Notes under the pieces: generated by a model | The model's database searches: none | The model's input: only the letters and a program-made list of their open reading frames with translations | What the model was told of the DNA's origin: nothing | Source: Lawsonibacter faecis | GTDB taxonomy: Bacteria > Bacillota > Clostridia > Oscillospirales > Oscillospiraceae | Length of the DNA stretch: 64,000 bases | NCBI RefSeq assembly: GCF_014287675.1 | Contig: NZ_JACOPQ010000002.1 | Location: 248,001-312,000, forward strand | Direction of reading: 5' to 3' | In this document: positions 33,002 through 41,505 of the stretch, piece after piece | Layout of the letters: every line of letters begins with the position of its first letter | Numbering within the stretch: the first letter of the stretch is position 1 | Program-made: the position numbers and the translations under genes

Positions 33002-33486
33002 GCGGGCCCTCCCATCTCCCTGCCCATCTCCTCGCACCAGGCCCTGCTCTCGGCCTCGCAGGCCGCCAGCGCCGAACGCTCGGAGCGGGCGTAGTAGTGG
33101 TAGCCCCTTACCGCAGCAACCTTAATCCGGGGCCGGTAGCGGTAGCCCCCGCGCCTGACGGCGGAGGGTCTGCGGATGGCGTGGCCGTTCTCGGTATAGT
33201 TGGTGACGGCCCCTGGGCCGTTGGGCCCGGTCTCCGCACCCTCTTTTCCCCCCACGGGGCGCACCGCCGTATACCCCAGCCTGCTGCCCAGGTGGTACTT
33301 CTGCCACCCCGGCACCCGGCCGCCGCCGTTCTTCATGCCGGAAGCGGCCGCCTGCTCCGCAGCGGTGCGCTGGAGGGCCTTGCCCAGCCGGTCCAGAAGC
33401 TGCCGCTTCCGGCGGGGATGCTCCTCCCGCAGGTCGTCCAGCCAGTTCAGCAGCCGGTCCAGTCCGCTCAAATTTCCGCTCTGCAA
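32998..33486 (-). CDS. HK97 gp10-like head-tail protein
   Basis: A 162-residue protein with an N-terminal helix (GLDRLLNWLDDLREEHPRRK) and the gp10-like hint GKALQRTAAEQAAASGMKNG followed by GYTAVRPVGGKEGAETGPNG. The basic segment GYRYRPRIKVAAVRGYHYYA is unusual. It matches YqbI/XkdI in position between the connector and the tail terminator. Confidence 0.75.
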   Translation of the reverse strand: MQSGNLSGLDRLLNWLDDLREEHPRRKRQLLDRLGKALQRTAAEQAAASGMKNGGGRVPGWQKYHLGSRLGYTAVRPVGGKEGAETGPNGPGAVTNYTENGHAIRRPSAVRRGGYRYRPRIKVAAVRGYHYYARSERSALAACEAESRAWCEEMGREMGGPA

Positions 33487-33488
33487 GC

Positions 33489-34088
33489 CTACACATCCTC
33501 CCTCCGCTCAATCTCATACTCGTTTTTCCAGGGGTCCAGGGAGTGGACGGCGGTCACGTAGTGCCGCGCCCCGAGCGCGTCCACAAAGTCCCCCTCATCC
33601 AGCGCCACCGGCTTGGGTGCCACCAGCACCAGCCCCGCCCCGGCGGCGGCGTGGGTCGCCTCGCGCTCGTAGCGCACGTATTTCTCGGTCAACACCCCGG
33701 GGAAGGCAAAGGGCGGACCCACCGTCCGCACCGGCCGGTTGCCCCGGCTCTTGTCCACCGCCGCCTCCCTGTGGCGGGCGGTGCACTCCGTCACCTCCAC
33801 CACGGCGGCCTGGACGCTGAGCCACCCCCGCGCAGGCTCGGTTATTTCGCTGAGGAACAGGTGCTGTCCCCGCCAGCGGGCGGCCTGGTGGAGGGTCAGG
33901 GCCCGGCGGCGCAGCGTCAGCTCCGCCGCCCTGGCCCCGATGCCGATTTTGGAAAACAGGCTGGTCTTGCCGGTCAGCTCCACGGCGGCCCATACCTCGG
34001 CGTACTTGATATACTCCCAGCCCCCGGCCGTCTCCGTCAGCCCCAGCAGCTCCACGCGCTCCCGCAGCGCTCCCGCGCTGTTTTTCAT
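33489..34088 (-). CDS. head closure/head-tail joining protein (YqbH-like)
   Basis: A 199-residue protein beginning KNSAGALRERVELLGLTETA. Then comes GGWEYIKYAEVWAAVELTGK and a beta-rich body with DEGDFVDALGARHYVTAVH near the C-terminus. The pattern of an early WA(A/S)V(E/K) segment and a final strand pair is typical of head-tail joining proteins. It lies between gp6-like connector and gp10-like protein. Confidence 0.75.
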   Translation of the reverse strand: MKNSAGALRERVELLGLTETAGGWEYIKYAEVWAAVELTGKTSLFSKIGIGARAAELTLRRRALTLHQAARWRGQHLFLSEITEPARGWLSVQAAVVEVTECTARHREAAVDKSRGNRPVRTVGPPFAFPGVLTEKYVRYEREATHAAAGAGLVLVAPKPVALDEGDFVDALGARHYVTAVHSLDPWKNEYEIERREDV

Positions 34089-34103
34089 CCGTCTCCGCTC
34101 CTT

Positions 34104-34409
34104 TCAGCCCTGGGGCTCGGTCAGCTTGAGCTGGACGACGGTCCGCCGGAGCTGGGGGTTTTCGGCCACGCTCCCGGTCAGCACCGGGTCCCGCAGGTCG
34201 TAGCTGCCCAGGGCGATGGCGTGGGCCGCCAGATCGTAGAGGGCCCGCCGTGGGTGCTCCGCCGGGGGGAGGGCCACCCCCGCCCCGGCCAGGTATTCCC
34301 GGGCGGCCAGGACGCAGGCCGTCACCACGGCGTCGTCCTCCTCACCCTCCACCCGCAGATACGCCTTGGCGGCCGCCAGCTCCTCCGCCGTCAGTCCCGC
34401 CGCGCCCAT
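34104..34409 (-). CDS. head-tail connector protein (gp6-like)
   Basis: A 101-residue all-helical protein (LTAEELAAAKAYLRVEGEED, DDAVVTACVLAAREYLAGAG, RALYDLAAHAIALGSYDLRD) of the HK97 gp6/DNA-packaging connector type. It would form the ring under the portal. The start at 34409 lies three bases beyond the stop of the decoration gene. Confidence 0.85.
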   Translation of the reverse strand: MGAAGLTAEELAAAKAYLRVEGEEDDAVVTACVLAAREYLAGAGVALPPAEHPRRALYDLAAHAIALGSYDLRDPVLTGSVAENPQLRRTVVQLKLTEPQG

Positions 34410-34411
34410 GC

Positions 34412-34822
34412 TCACACCGCCAGGGTCCACCCGTTTTCGGCGGGCAGGAAGTCAACCCGGGAGGCCGCCACGACCGCGCAAACAAGGTCCGCGCCCGTGT
34501 CGTGCTTGAACTTGACGCCGAGATAGGCCCCGTGCTCCGCGTGGGGCTTGCAGGAGACCGTCACCAGCGCTTCGCTCATGGCCTTATCGGCGGTAAATAC
34601 CGCGTCCGCCACCTTTACCGCGCCGGTGCCCGCCTCGTCGCCGGCGGCGTAAACCTCCACGGTCAGCTTCTTTCCGCTGGCCACCGGGCCGGTGGCCAGC
34701 AGGAACTCCACCTCCCCGGTCTCGGACGCGGCCACAAACCCGCTGGTCTTCTGGGTGGCGGTGGACACCGCCTGGGGCGCGAAGACGATTCCACGGGCCA
34801 GCTCTTCAAAAATGCGCTTCAT
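34412..34822 (-). CDS. head decoration-like protein
   Basis: A 136-residue protein right after the capsid gene: KRIFEELARGIVFAPQAVST, then beta-rich FVAASETGEVEFLLATGPVA and a C-terminal VAASRVDFLPAENGWTLAV. Size, position and beta content suit a capsid decoration protein, but I do not recognise a named family. AGAGGAGAG precedes the ATG. Confidence 0.6.
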   Translation of the reverse strand: MKRIFEELARGIVFAPQAVSTATQKTSGFVAASETGEVEFLLATGPVASGKKLTVEVYAAGDEAGTGAVKVADAVFTADKAMSEALVTVSCKPHAEHGAYLGVKFKHDTGADLVCAVVAASRVDFLPAENGWTLAV

Positions 34823-34842
34823 TTCGCTCTCTCCTCTCTCAA

Positions 34843-36141
34843 TCAGGTCCGGGCCGCCAGGGCCACGAAGGGGCTGCGGGTCTTGGTGCTGTTCTTGATG
34901 GTCATGGGCTTGTTCGCCTTGGGCCCGCCGTTGCAGCGGAAGACCACCCGGAAGCAGTTCTGGTCGGTCAGGAACTCCACATGGATGGACCACTCCTGCT
35001 TGACGGTGCCCTTGGTCAGGAGGATGTACTGATAGGGGTCCACCAGCATAATGTCGCCCTTCGAGCCCAGGGCGGAGCAGTTGTCCTCAAAGAGCACGGG
35101 CTTGTTCAGCACCCGCTGGGTGTCGAACGCCCCCAGCCCGCCCTCGGGGTTCCACAGGAACTTGGCCGCCTCGCCGCTCTGGATGGCGAGATAGGGCAGC
35201 ACCTCCTCCACGTCGGGATGCATCAGCCACACCAGCCTGTCCCGGTTCCGGGGCATGGCCCGGGCCTGCATCTTGATGGCGTTGGCCCCCAGGAAGGACC
35301 CCGCCGCCTGGCCGGACTCCTTGTCCACCACGATCATCGCGCCGGACTTCTGGATGCCCAGGGGCTTGCCCACGCCGTCGCCGCACAGCACGGATTCCGT
35401 CAGCAGCCGGTCCCCCGCCAGGGTGAACGCATTGCCGAAGAAGCCGGACATAAAGGCCGCGTCCTCCAGCATCTCATCGGTGGCGTAGGCAAAGCCCATC
35501 ATCTTCTCCAGATCCATCTTCATCTCTTTGAACTGGGGCTTGCTGGCGGCGACGGAGGCCGCCTCGCTGGCCCAGTACATCTGTACCCCGCCGAACACCG
35601 CCTTGGAGGTGTCCGTCTCGTCCGCGCTCAGCCAGCGCATGGCGTTGGCGGCGCTGGAGCAGGTGTAGCGGTCCAGGCGGTTGAGCAGGGGGCTCGACTG
35701 CACCGCGCTCTCCAGAATCATCCCGGCAAAGTCGGTCTGAAGCACAAAGCCGCCGTCAGCGCCCGTGCCCTCGTTCGCCCCCAGCGCGGCGTTGTTCACC
35801 TGGAACAGGCGCTTGTCCTCAATGTGGTTCTTGCGGAAGGAGTAGACCGCCTTGAGCTGTTCGCCCAGTGTGGCGAAGGGCCGGGCCTCATCCCGCTTGT
35901 CCTCGGGCTTTCCGCCCGGATCGGGGGTGTGGAGCGCCCCGTCATAGGCGCTCTCCGCCGCCTGATTGCTGGCGGCGGCCAGCTTCTCCAGACTCTGAAT
36001 CTGGGCGTTGATGCCCTCCATCTGGGCGGTAATCTTGTCGGCCTCCTCAAACTTGTTCTCGCTGACCAGGCCCTCGGCCTGGCTGAGCAACTGGCTCTTC
36101 TGCGCCCGCAGCCCGGTGATTTTCTCCATGTAGTCAACCAT
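34843..36141 (-). CDS. major capsid protein, HK97 family
   Basis: A 432-residue capsid protein. Residues 1-90 form a coiled-coil delta/scaffold region (LRAQKSQLLSQAEGLVSENK and onward) that the protease would remove. The HK97 core begins near residue 120 (GANEGTGADGGFVLQTDFAG). It continues through FKEMKMDLEKMMGFAYATDE and GDGVGKPLGIQKSGAMIVVD, a hallmark of this fold. The end is FRCNGGPKANKPMTIKNS. AAGGGG precedes the start. Confidence 0.95.
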   Translation of the reverse strand: MVDYMEKITGLRAQKSQLLSQAEGLVSENKFEEADKITAQMEGINAQIQSLEKLAAASNQAAESAYDGALHTPDPGGKPEDKRDEARPFATLGEQLKAVYSFRKNHIEDKRLFQVNNAALGANEGTGADGGFVLQTDFAGMILESAVQSSPLLNRLDRYTCSSAANAMRWLSADETDTSKAVFGGVQMYWASEAASVAASKPQFKEMKMDLEKMMGFAYATDEMLEDAAFMSGFFGNAFTLAGDRLLTESVLCGDGVGKPLGIQKSGAMIVVDKESGQAAGSFLGANAIKMQARAMPRNRDRLVWLMHPDVEEVLPYLAIQSGEAAKFLWNPEGGLGAFDTQRVLNKPVLFEDNCSALGSKGDIMLVDPYQYILLTKGTVKQEWSIHVEFLTDQNCFRVVFRCNGGPKANKPMTIKNSTKTRSPFVALAART

Positions 36142-36160
36142 TTTTGTTGTCCCCTTTCAC

Positions 36161-36862
36161 TTAATAAGTTGCAAGCGCCCTCATCCGAGCCATGGCGCGC
36201 CTTGCCAATACCTCCTGGGCCGCTGCGGCCCGCTCGTCCGCAACGTGGGCCCGGTACTTCTCCCGCATGGCCGCCGTCAGCCGGATGCGGCCGCCCGCCG
36301 CCGCCACGAAAGCGGCCGGGTCCCCGTCCCCCGCCTCCAGCGGCACAATGGCGTCGATGAGCCCGTACTCCAGCGCCTGGGTGGGGGAAATCCAGATGTT
36401 TTTGTCCATCAGCTCGGCCAGCTCCTCGGGGCTCTTGGCGGATTTTCTCGCCGTGTACGCCTCCAGGATGCAGTCCCGGGCGTTGCGCAGGCCCTCGGCC
36501 GCCAGCGACAGGTCCTTGTAGTCCCCCTCCGCGCCGCCGGTTGGATTGTGGTAGCAGAGCAGGGCCCCGGGCTCACACTCAATGCTGTTGCAGCCAGAGG
36601 CCGCCAGCGTGGCGGAGGATGCCCCGTAGCCCTGGAACAGGGCCGTGGTCTTCCCCTGGTAGCGCCGCAGCAGGGAGCGGATCTCCATGCCCACCGTCAT
36701 ATCCCCGCCCGGGGAATTGATGAGCACCGTCACGTCCTCGCCCCCCGCCTGCTCCAGGGCGCTTGCGATGTCCATGGGGGCGGTGATATCCCGCCAGCCC
36801 CAGAATCGCAGCACGTCGGCGGAGTCGTTGTCCCAGAGCTCCCCCCTGAGATTGATGTCCAT
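36161..36862 (-). CDS. ClpP-like head maturation protease
   Basis: A 233-residue serine protease of the ClpP type that matures the capsid. Seen are TVLINSPGGDMTVGMEIRSL, the nucleophile-serine block QGYGASSATLAASG and the catalytic histidine in LLCYHNPTGGAEGD. The last 40 residues are a charged helix. It stands between portal and capsid genes, the standard order. Confidence 0.93.
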   Translation of the reverse strand: MDINLRGELWDNDSADVLRFWGWRDITAPMDIASALEQAGGEDVTVLINSPGGDMTVGMEIRSLLRRYQGKTTALFQGYGASSATLAASGCNSIECEPGALLCYHNPTGGAEGDYKDLSLAAEGLRNARDCILEAYTARKSAKSPEELAELMDKNIWISPTQALEYGLIDAIVPLEAGDGDPAAFVAAAGGRIRLTAAMREKYRAHVADERAAAAQEVLARRAMARMRALATY

Positions 36863-38077
36863 TTACTCCTCTCCTTTCAGGATAGCCCGCAGCGAACCCA
36901 GATTCTTGGTCGCCAGAAACTCCTGGCCCAGGCCGCCGGGGATGGGGTTCTTCTCCTCCTTGGCCCGGCAGTCGTCCGGGCAGTACACGGAGTTTTGCAC
37001 CATCTTCTCGTAGAACTCCGCCCGGGTCTTGGGGTCGGCGCGGAGCAGCACCTCCACGTTCCCCCGGAGATACCAGCCCTGCGCCCTCTGCTGGGGCGTC
37101 GGCAGCTTGTAGGTGTTCTCCTGCTCCCACTGGAGGACGTAGGGCAGCAGCGTGTCCGTCACCCAGTCGATCCGCTGCTGGGCGTTGCTGTTGTACGCCT
37201 CCTTGCCCACCTGGAGCATATACTTCGGGATGCCCGTAAACCGGGAAATCTCCTCCACGCCGAACTGGCGGCTCTCAATAAATTGTGCGTCGCTCTGGCT
37301 CACCCCGATGGGGGTATACTTCATTCCGTGGTCCAGCACGGCCACGGCAAAAGCGTCGTCTGTGGCGTACTGCCGGAACTCGCTTTTGAGCTTGTCCCGG
37401 GTCTCCCGGCTGGCGTTGGTGTCCACCTCCAGCACGCCGGAGAGCCGCGCCCCGTTCTGGTAGAACTTCTTGCCGTACCGCTGGGCCATGCCGTCGGAGG
37501 CCACCGTCTCCCGGGCCAGGTCCAGCAGCCCCCGCCCCCGGATGCCGTCATAGCTCTCAAAGAACAGCATGGACAGCTCGTAGGAGGCAAAGGTCCTCTG
37601 CACCCCGTCCACGTTGAAGTCGTACCAGTAGAGCCCCGTCGCGCTGTCCCGCCGGACGGAGCAGCATTCCGTCGGCAGCGGGATACGCTCCGTCACCGCG
37701 CCGGAGGGGTCCCGCCTGTTCCAGCAGTAGCCCACCCCATGCCAAAAGGCGTTTGACATGACCACCTTGCCCAGCAGGAAGGGGGACATATTGATATTCG
37801 GCCGGACCTTCAGCACCCGGTCCAGCGCCTCGTCGCTCACCGACGCCCGGGCGTCCCCGTCCTTTTTGTAGACGCCGAAGGGGATCAGCCCAAAGGCGTT
37901 CGTCAGGATGCGGTGGGCGGCGGCCACCGGGGAAAGCCGCTCCGCGCTGGTGGTGTTCACGCCCAGCTCCTCGCCGCTGAAGAACACCTCCCGCAGCCAT
38001 GCCTGCATATCGCCCCACTCCAGCGTCCGCTCCTCCATGGCGGCCCGGGGGCGGCCCATCGCCTTGCCGAAGAGCAT
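36863..38077 (-). CDS. phage portal protein
   Basis: A 404-residue portal of the HK97 type. The conserved segments are RILTNAFGLIPFGVYKKDGD, FYQNGARLSGVLEVDTNASR and FGVEEISRFTGIPKYMLQVG. The C-terminal FYEKMVQNSVYCPDDCRAKE and IPGGLGQEFLATKNLG are also usual. The ATG at 38077 overlaps the stop of the small membrane-protein gene (TGATG). It forms the dodecameric DNA entry ring. Confidence 0.94.
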   Translation of the reverse strand: MLFGKAMGRPRAAMEERTLEWGDMQAWLREVFFSGEELGVNTTSAERLSPVAAAHRILTNAFGLIPFGVYKKDGDARASVSDEALDRVLKVRPNINMSPFLLGKVVMSNAFWHGVGYCWNRRDPSGAVTERIPLPTECCSVRRDSATGLYWYDFNVDGVQRTFASYELSMLFFESYDGIRGRGLLDLARETVASDGMAQRYGKKFYQNGARLSGVLEVDTNASRETRDKLKSEFRQYATDDAFAVAVLDHGMKYTPIGVSQSDAQFIESRQFGVEEISRFTGIPKYMLQVGKEAYNSNAQQRIDWVTDTLLPYVLQWEQENTYKLPTPQQRAQGWYLRGNVEVLLRADPKTRAEFYEKMVQNSVYCPDDCRAKEEKNPIPGGLGQEFLATKNLGSLRAILKGEE

Positions 38078-38322
38078 CAGCCCCCGCCCCCTCTCCTGGA
38101 GCGGGCCACCACCACGGCGTAAACCGCCAGGCACACCCCCGCCGTCACCAGCGCCCAGGGCCGCCCCAGCAGCTCCAGGGCCGCCAGGACGAAGCAAATA
38201 CCCGCCGCCAGGAGTAGCAGGTCGTCCAGGTAGGTCCCCAGCACCTCCGCCGTCCGCCCGGGCAGTCTGCCCACAACCGGGGCCACCCGGCTCCATATGT
38301 GTTTCAGCTTCTTCAAACTCAT
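38077..38322 (-). CDS. small two-helix membrane protein in the packaging cluster
   Basis: An 81-residue protein with two hydrophobic helices (LLLLAAGICFVLAALELLG and WALVTAGVCLAVYAVVVA) separated by a short turn, and a basic end RSRRGGGG. The ATG overlaps the terminase stop. Such proteins are frequent between terminase and portal genes in clostridial phages; function unknown. Confidence 0.7.
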   Translation of the reverse strand: MSLKKLKHIWSRVAPVVGRLPGRTAEVLGTYLDDLLLLAAGICFVLAALELLGRPWALVTAGVCLAVYAVVVARSRRGGGG

Positions 38323-40049
38323 ATCCCCCAATCCTCGGACAGTACGTGCTCGTTGATATCCGGCCCGGTCGGCATTTTCACCAGCGCCACGGCCATGGCG
38401 ATTATCCAGGCCACCGTGATGTCGATGCGGCCGATGCTGCGGTTTTTCATGGGCTTCATGTTCTCGTTTCCGTCCACGGCGCACCGCACGTTGCCGAAGC
38501 ACCACCGGGCGCAGGTGTTGTGTACGTGGCGCATTTCCCGGGCGCGGAGCAGCCGCTCCAGCTCCTTCATGGCCGGGGACATGGAGAGCATGGTCTGGGG
38601 TATCTCAATCACCTCCAGCCCCCGCTCCATCAGCCGCTGGGTCAGGGTCCGGGAGAGGTAGGGGTCCACCCCCAGCGCCAGCAGCTTGTACTCCTCCGCC
38701 GCCCGGGCCGCCGCCTCCTCCACCTGCACAAAGTCGATCATGTCGCCCTCGCACAGCTCCAGGAACCCGGCCCGCTCCCAATCGCGGTACGGCACATGGT
38801 CCCGCTGCTCCGCCTCCAGCACCCCGTCCCCGGGCCGCCACGCCCGGAAGAGGGCCACCCAGGTGTCCAGCCCCTCCTGGGGCGGGAAGAGGAGCACCAG
38901 GGCCGTCAGGTCCGTTGTGGTGGAGAGGTCCAGGCCGCCAAAGCACTTCTTGCCACGCAGCCGCTCCAGCCACGCCTCCCGGTCGGCCTTGGCCGACGGC
39001 CCCCACTGTGTCTTGTCGTAGATGGTCAGGGGAATCCACCCCACGTCCTTGGTGGCTATCCACTGGTTTAGCCGCAGCCAGCGGAAATTCCGCTCCGCCG
39101 CCTCGTTCTGTCTGGCCGCCCGGGCCTCCGCCCGGAACTGCCTGGGCTTGATGGTCACGCCGTAGGAGGGATTGCACAGCTTCCACAGCGCCTCGTCGTA
39201 GATGTCCAGCGCGGCTATCCTCTCCGGGTCGTCGCCGGTCAGGACGCTCACGCCGTACATGATGGGGCACCACTGGGGGTCGTCCTCGTCCAGCTCCCGC
39301 TCGGGCTCCCCGTTTCGCCACGCCAGGAGCCGCCTGCATTTCTCATGCACCTCCCAGCCGATGCTCTTTCGGTCCGGGTCGTCCCCGGCCGTGGTCAGCA
39401 CGATCACAGCCTGCTGCCGCCGCGCCGCGTCGGACCCGGTGGTCAGCACGTCCCACAGCCGCCGGTTGGGCTGGGCGTGCAGCTCGTCGATGATGATGGC
39501 GGAAAATGAAAAGCCGTGCTTGCTCTCCGCCTCGCTGGAGTACACCTTCATCACGCCGCCGAACCGGGTACGGATTTCCCGCACGCTGTCCCGGCACCAG
39601 GCCAGGGGCGCGTGGGCGGGCTTTGAGAGGGCCGTGTGCTCCACCATGAATTTGGCGCACTGGTAGATGATATCGGCGTTGATTTTGTCCGCCGCGAAGA
39701 CGCCCACCTGGGGCCGCGTCTCGCCGTCACAGAGGAGGTGATACAGGCCCAGCCCGGCGGCAAACTCGCTCTTGCCGTTCTTCTTGGCGATCTCGTCGTA
39801 CAAAAACCGGCGGTAGCGCACCCATTCCCCGTCGTCGTCCCTAACCTGGACGCCGTAGAACTCCCGGATGGCCTGCTCCTCCCAGGGCAGCAGCTCAAAG
39901 GGCCTGCCCGCCCACTCGTTTTGTCCGAACACCAGCAGTGCGAAGAAGTCCATCACCCGCTGCACGGCCTCGGGGCTGTAGCGCAGCTCTGCGCCGTCCT
40001 CCGGCGCGGGCACATGGATAAACGGCGTCAGCCACAGCGTCTCAGGCAC
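38319..40049 (-). CDS. terminase large subunit
   Basis: A 576-residue packaging ATPase-nuclease. The Walker A-like loop is KKNGKS (Lys89-Ser94, the variant found in the HK97/P27-associated group), Walker B is AIIIDELHAQ (Asp188-Glu189), and a coupling motif VLTTAGDD follows. The nuclease begins at about residue 365 with CFGGLDLSTTTDLTAL, whose Asp is catalytic. It overlaps the small subunit by 8 bases. Confidence 0.95.
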   Translation of the reverse strand: MPETLWLTPFIHVPAPEDGAELRYSPEAVQRVMDFFALLVFGQNEWAGRPFELLPWEEQAIREFYGVQVRDDDGEWVRYRRFLYDEIAKKNGKSEFAAGLGLYHLLCDGETRPQVGVFAADKINADIIYQCAKFMVEHTALSKPAHAPLAWCRDSVREIRTRFGGVMKVYSSEAESKHGFSFSAIIIDELHAQPNRRLWDVLTTGSDAARRQQAVIVLTTAGDDPDRKSIGWEVHEKCRRLLAWRNGEPERELDEDDPQWCPIMYGVSVLTGDDPERIAALDIYDEALWKLCNPSYGVTIKPRQFRAEARAARQNEAAERNFRWLRLNQWIATKDVGWIPLTIYDKTQWGPSAKADREAWLERLRGKKCFGGLDLSTTTDLTALVLLFPPQEGLDTWVALFRAWRPGDGVLEAEQRDHVPYRDWERAGFLELCEGDMIDFVQVEEAAARAAEEYKLLALGVDPYLSRTLTQRLMERGLEVIEIPQTMLSMSPAMKELERLLRAREMRHVHNTCARWCFGNVRCAVDGNENMKPMKNRSIGRIDITVAWIIAMAVALVKMPTGPDINEHVLSEDWGI

Positions 40050-40527
40050 GGTCCCGCCGCCCCTCCATCAGCGTGAGGAAAGGGTTGGTCTCCGCCGCCT
40101 CCTTCTTGGGCAGCAGCACCAGGCGGCACCGGCTGGAGATGGTCAGGCCCATGTCGGCGGCGCAGGCCCGGCACTGCTTGAAGCACCGCTCCTGCTCCTT
40201 CCCCCAGGCTGCCACCTCCTCCACGTCCTCGGCGTCCAGGGCGTCGCTTACGTGCCGGGCCGCCGCCGTATACTGCCGCTGGGCAACCAGGTAGCGCCCA
40301 ATGGTATCCCGGTCCAGCCCGGCCGCGCCCATGTCGGCCTCCAGCAGCTCCTTGGCCAGCTTGCGGAAATCCCCCTTCAGGTACTCCGGCAGCCAGGACG
40401 GCGGGCTGATTTTCTTCGGCCTGGGCAGCTTGACCTCCTGGGCGGCCCGCTCCGCCTTTTCCGCCTCGCTCAGATGCTTTTTCCCGTTGGCCTCCAGTAC
40501 GGCCAGCGGCATTCTCGGTCCCGGCAT
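40042..40527 (-). CDS. terminase small subunit, P27 family
   Basis: A 161-residue DNA-recognition subunit. The N-terminal EAEKAERAAQEVKLPRPKKI and PSWLPEYLKGDFRKLAKELL and the later DTIGRYLVAQRQYTAAARHV match P27-type small terminases. The start is set by GGAGGAGGAG directly upstream. The non-coding stretch before it contains a tandem repeat and is the likely cos or packaging region. Confidence 0.85.
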   Translation of the reverse strand: MPGPRMPLAVLEANGKKHLSEAEKAERAAQEVKLPRPKKISPPSWLPEYLKGDFRKLAKELLEADMGAAGLDRDTIGRYLVAQRQYTAAARHVSDALDAEDVEEVAAWGKEQERCFKQCRACAADMGLTISSRCRLVLLPKKEAAETNPFLTLMEGRRDRA

Positions 40528-40544
40528 GGTCTCCTCCTCCTCCC

Positions 40545-40595
40545 GCGCCGTTTTGTCTCCCGCGCCGTTTTGTCTCCCACGCCGTTTTGTCTCCC
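40545..40595. repeat. three tandem 17-bp repeats before the small terminase gene
   Basis: GCGCCGTTTTGTCTCCC occurs at 40545-40561 and 40562-40578, and with one change (A for G at its first base) at 40579-40595. A partial fourth copy follows. Repeats next to the small terminase gene are often the sites this subunit binds. Confidence 0.75.
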
Positions 40596-40798
40596 ACGCC
40601 CTCCGCCGCCTGAACTTTCCCATGGGGAGAAAATCCCGCGCCGAGGGGGCCATGCGGTCTTGCACCCCTCGCCCCGAACTTTTTTAGGGTGGGGGGAGGG
40701 TTCACGGCAAGCCAAGGGCTTGCCCCTGGGCACGCCTGCGCCACGCGCTCAAGCGCCTGTGCGCCTAAGCCTCGCGGCAATTTGCTATCTGCGGCCCA
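40596..40798. other. non-coding stretch, probable packaging (cos) region
   Basis: About 200 bases between the tandem repeats and the HNH gene with no convincing ORF on either strand. It holds GC-rich inverted segments (for example AAGCCAAGGGCTT) and an ACTTTTTTAG stretch. In phages with P27-type small terminase next to HNH, the cos site commonly lies here; that is inference. Confidence 0.4.
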
Positions 40799-41170
40799 CT
40801 AGTTTTTTCGCTGTTTTTGTTTTCTTTCGGCCATTTCGGTGGCCGTCTTGCGGTTATGATGCCGCTCACACAAACTCTGGAGATTAGACTTGTCCACAAA
40901 GAGCGCCCAATCTCCCCGATGCGGCGTTACGTGGTCAACGACCGTAGCCCGCACCCGCAGCCCCAATGCTGCGCACTCGCGGCAGAATGGCTCCCGCAGT
41001 AACTGGCCGGGCCGCAGTTCTTCCAGCCAGACCTTGGTCCGATACATCCAGCGCCACTCCGCGCTTTCGGTCCTGGCAGCTTTTTTCGGCCTGTGTTCTG
41101 GGCACCAGCCATCCCGTGTGAGGTTTGGACATCCGGGTTTGCGGCATGGCCGCAGGGGCTTTAGGGCCAC
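40799..41170 (-). CDS. HNH endonuclease
   Basis: A 123-residue nuclease. It starts with a zinc-like CRKPGCPN and CPEH. The HNH motif follows (VVDHVTPHRGD, NLQSLCERHHNRK, with CRECAALG as a second Cys pair). HNH proteins beside terminase genes assist cos cleavage in HK97-like phages. The start is a GTG with a perfect GGAGGTGA six bases upstream. Confidence 0.92.
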   Translation of the reverse strand: MALKPLRPCRKPGCPNLTRDGWCPEHRPKKAARTESAEWRWMYRTKVWLEELRPGQLLREPFCRECAALGLRVRATVVDHVTPHRGDWALFVDKSNLQSLCERHHNRKTATEMAERKQKQRKN

Positions 41171-41243
41171 GGGCTATCACCTCCGGGCAAAACAAAAAGC
41201 GCCTGAGCCAACACATCCCCGGTTTCCCGGTGGGTGTAGTGGC

Positions 41244-41456
41244 TCAGGCGCTCGTCGTTGTACGACACTGGCTCAGGCTCTCGTCGATATTCACGATGGA
41301 TTCTTGCTTGCAGTGCTTGCACCAAACCGGCCAGTTGCGGGCCGTGGTGTCGGGCCGCACCCTCTGCTGGGTAGGCCGTCCGCACCTGGGACAGATTACT
41401 CGTCCGTCCTCTGTGACTATTCTACTACTATTAATGCCCTGTTGCAACCCTTTCAA
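41244..41456 (-). CDS. cysteine-rich KTR-type small protein
   Basis: A protein of about 70 residues. The core VICPRCGRPTQQRVRPDTTA and WPVWCKHCKQESIVNID contains two CxxC pairs, a zinc-ribbon of the cysteine-rich KTR type often found in clostridial mobile elements. No ATG fits; the TTG at 41456 with AGGCGG nearby is the best start, so the N-terminus is uncertain. Function unknown. Confidence 0.65.
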   Translation of the reverse strand: MKGLQQGINSSRIVTEDGRVICPRCGRPTQQRVRPDTTARNWPVWCKHCKQESIVNIDESLSQCRTTTSA

Positions 41457-41505
41457 CCGCCTTTCTATAGCTTTTCAGAGATGATAATCTGTGTTTCAAG
41501 ACCGA

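Noticed and set aside
40545..40595. Tandem repeats considered as a CRISPR array
   Set aside because: Units of 17 bp are directly adjacent with no spacers, so this is a simple tandem repeat.
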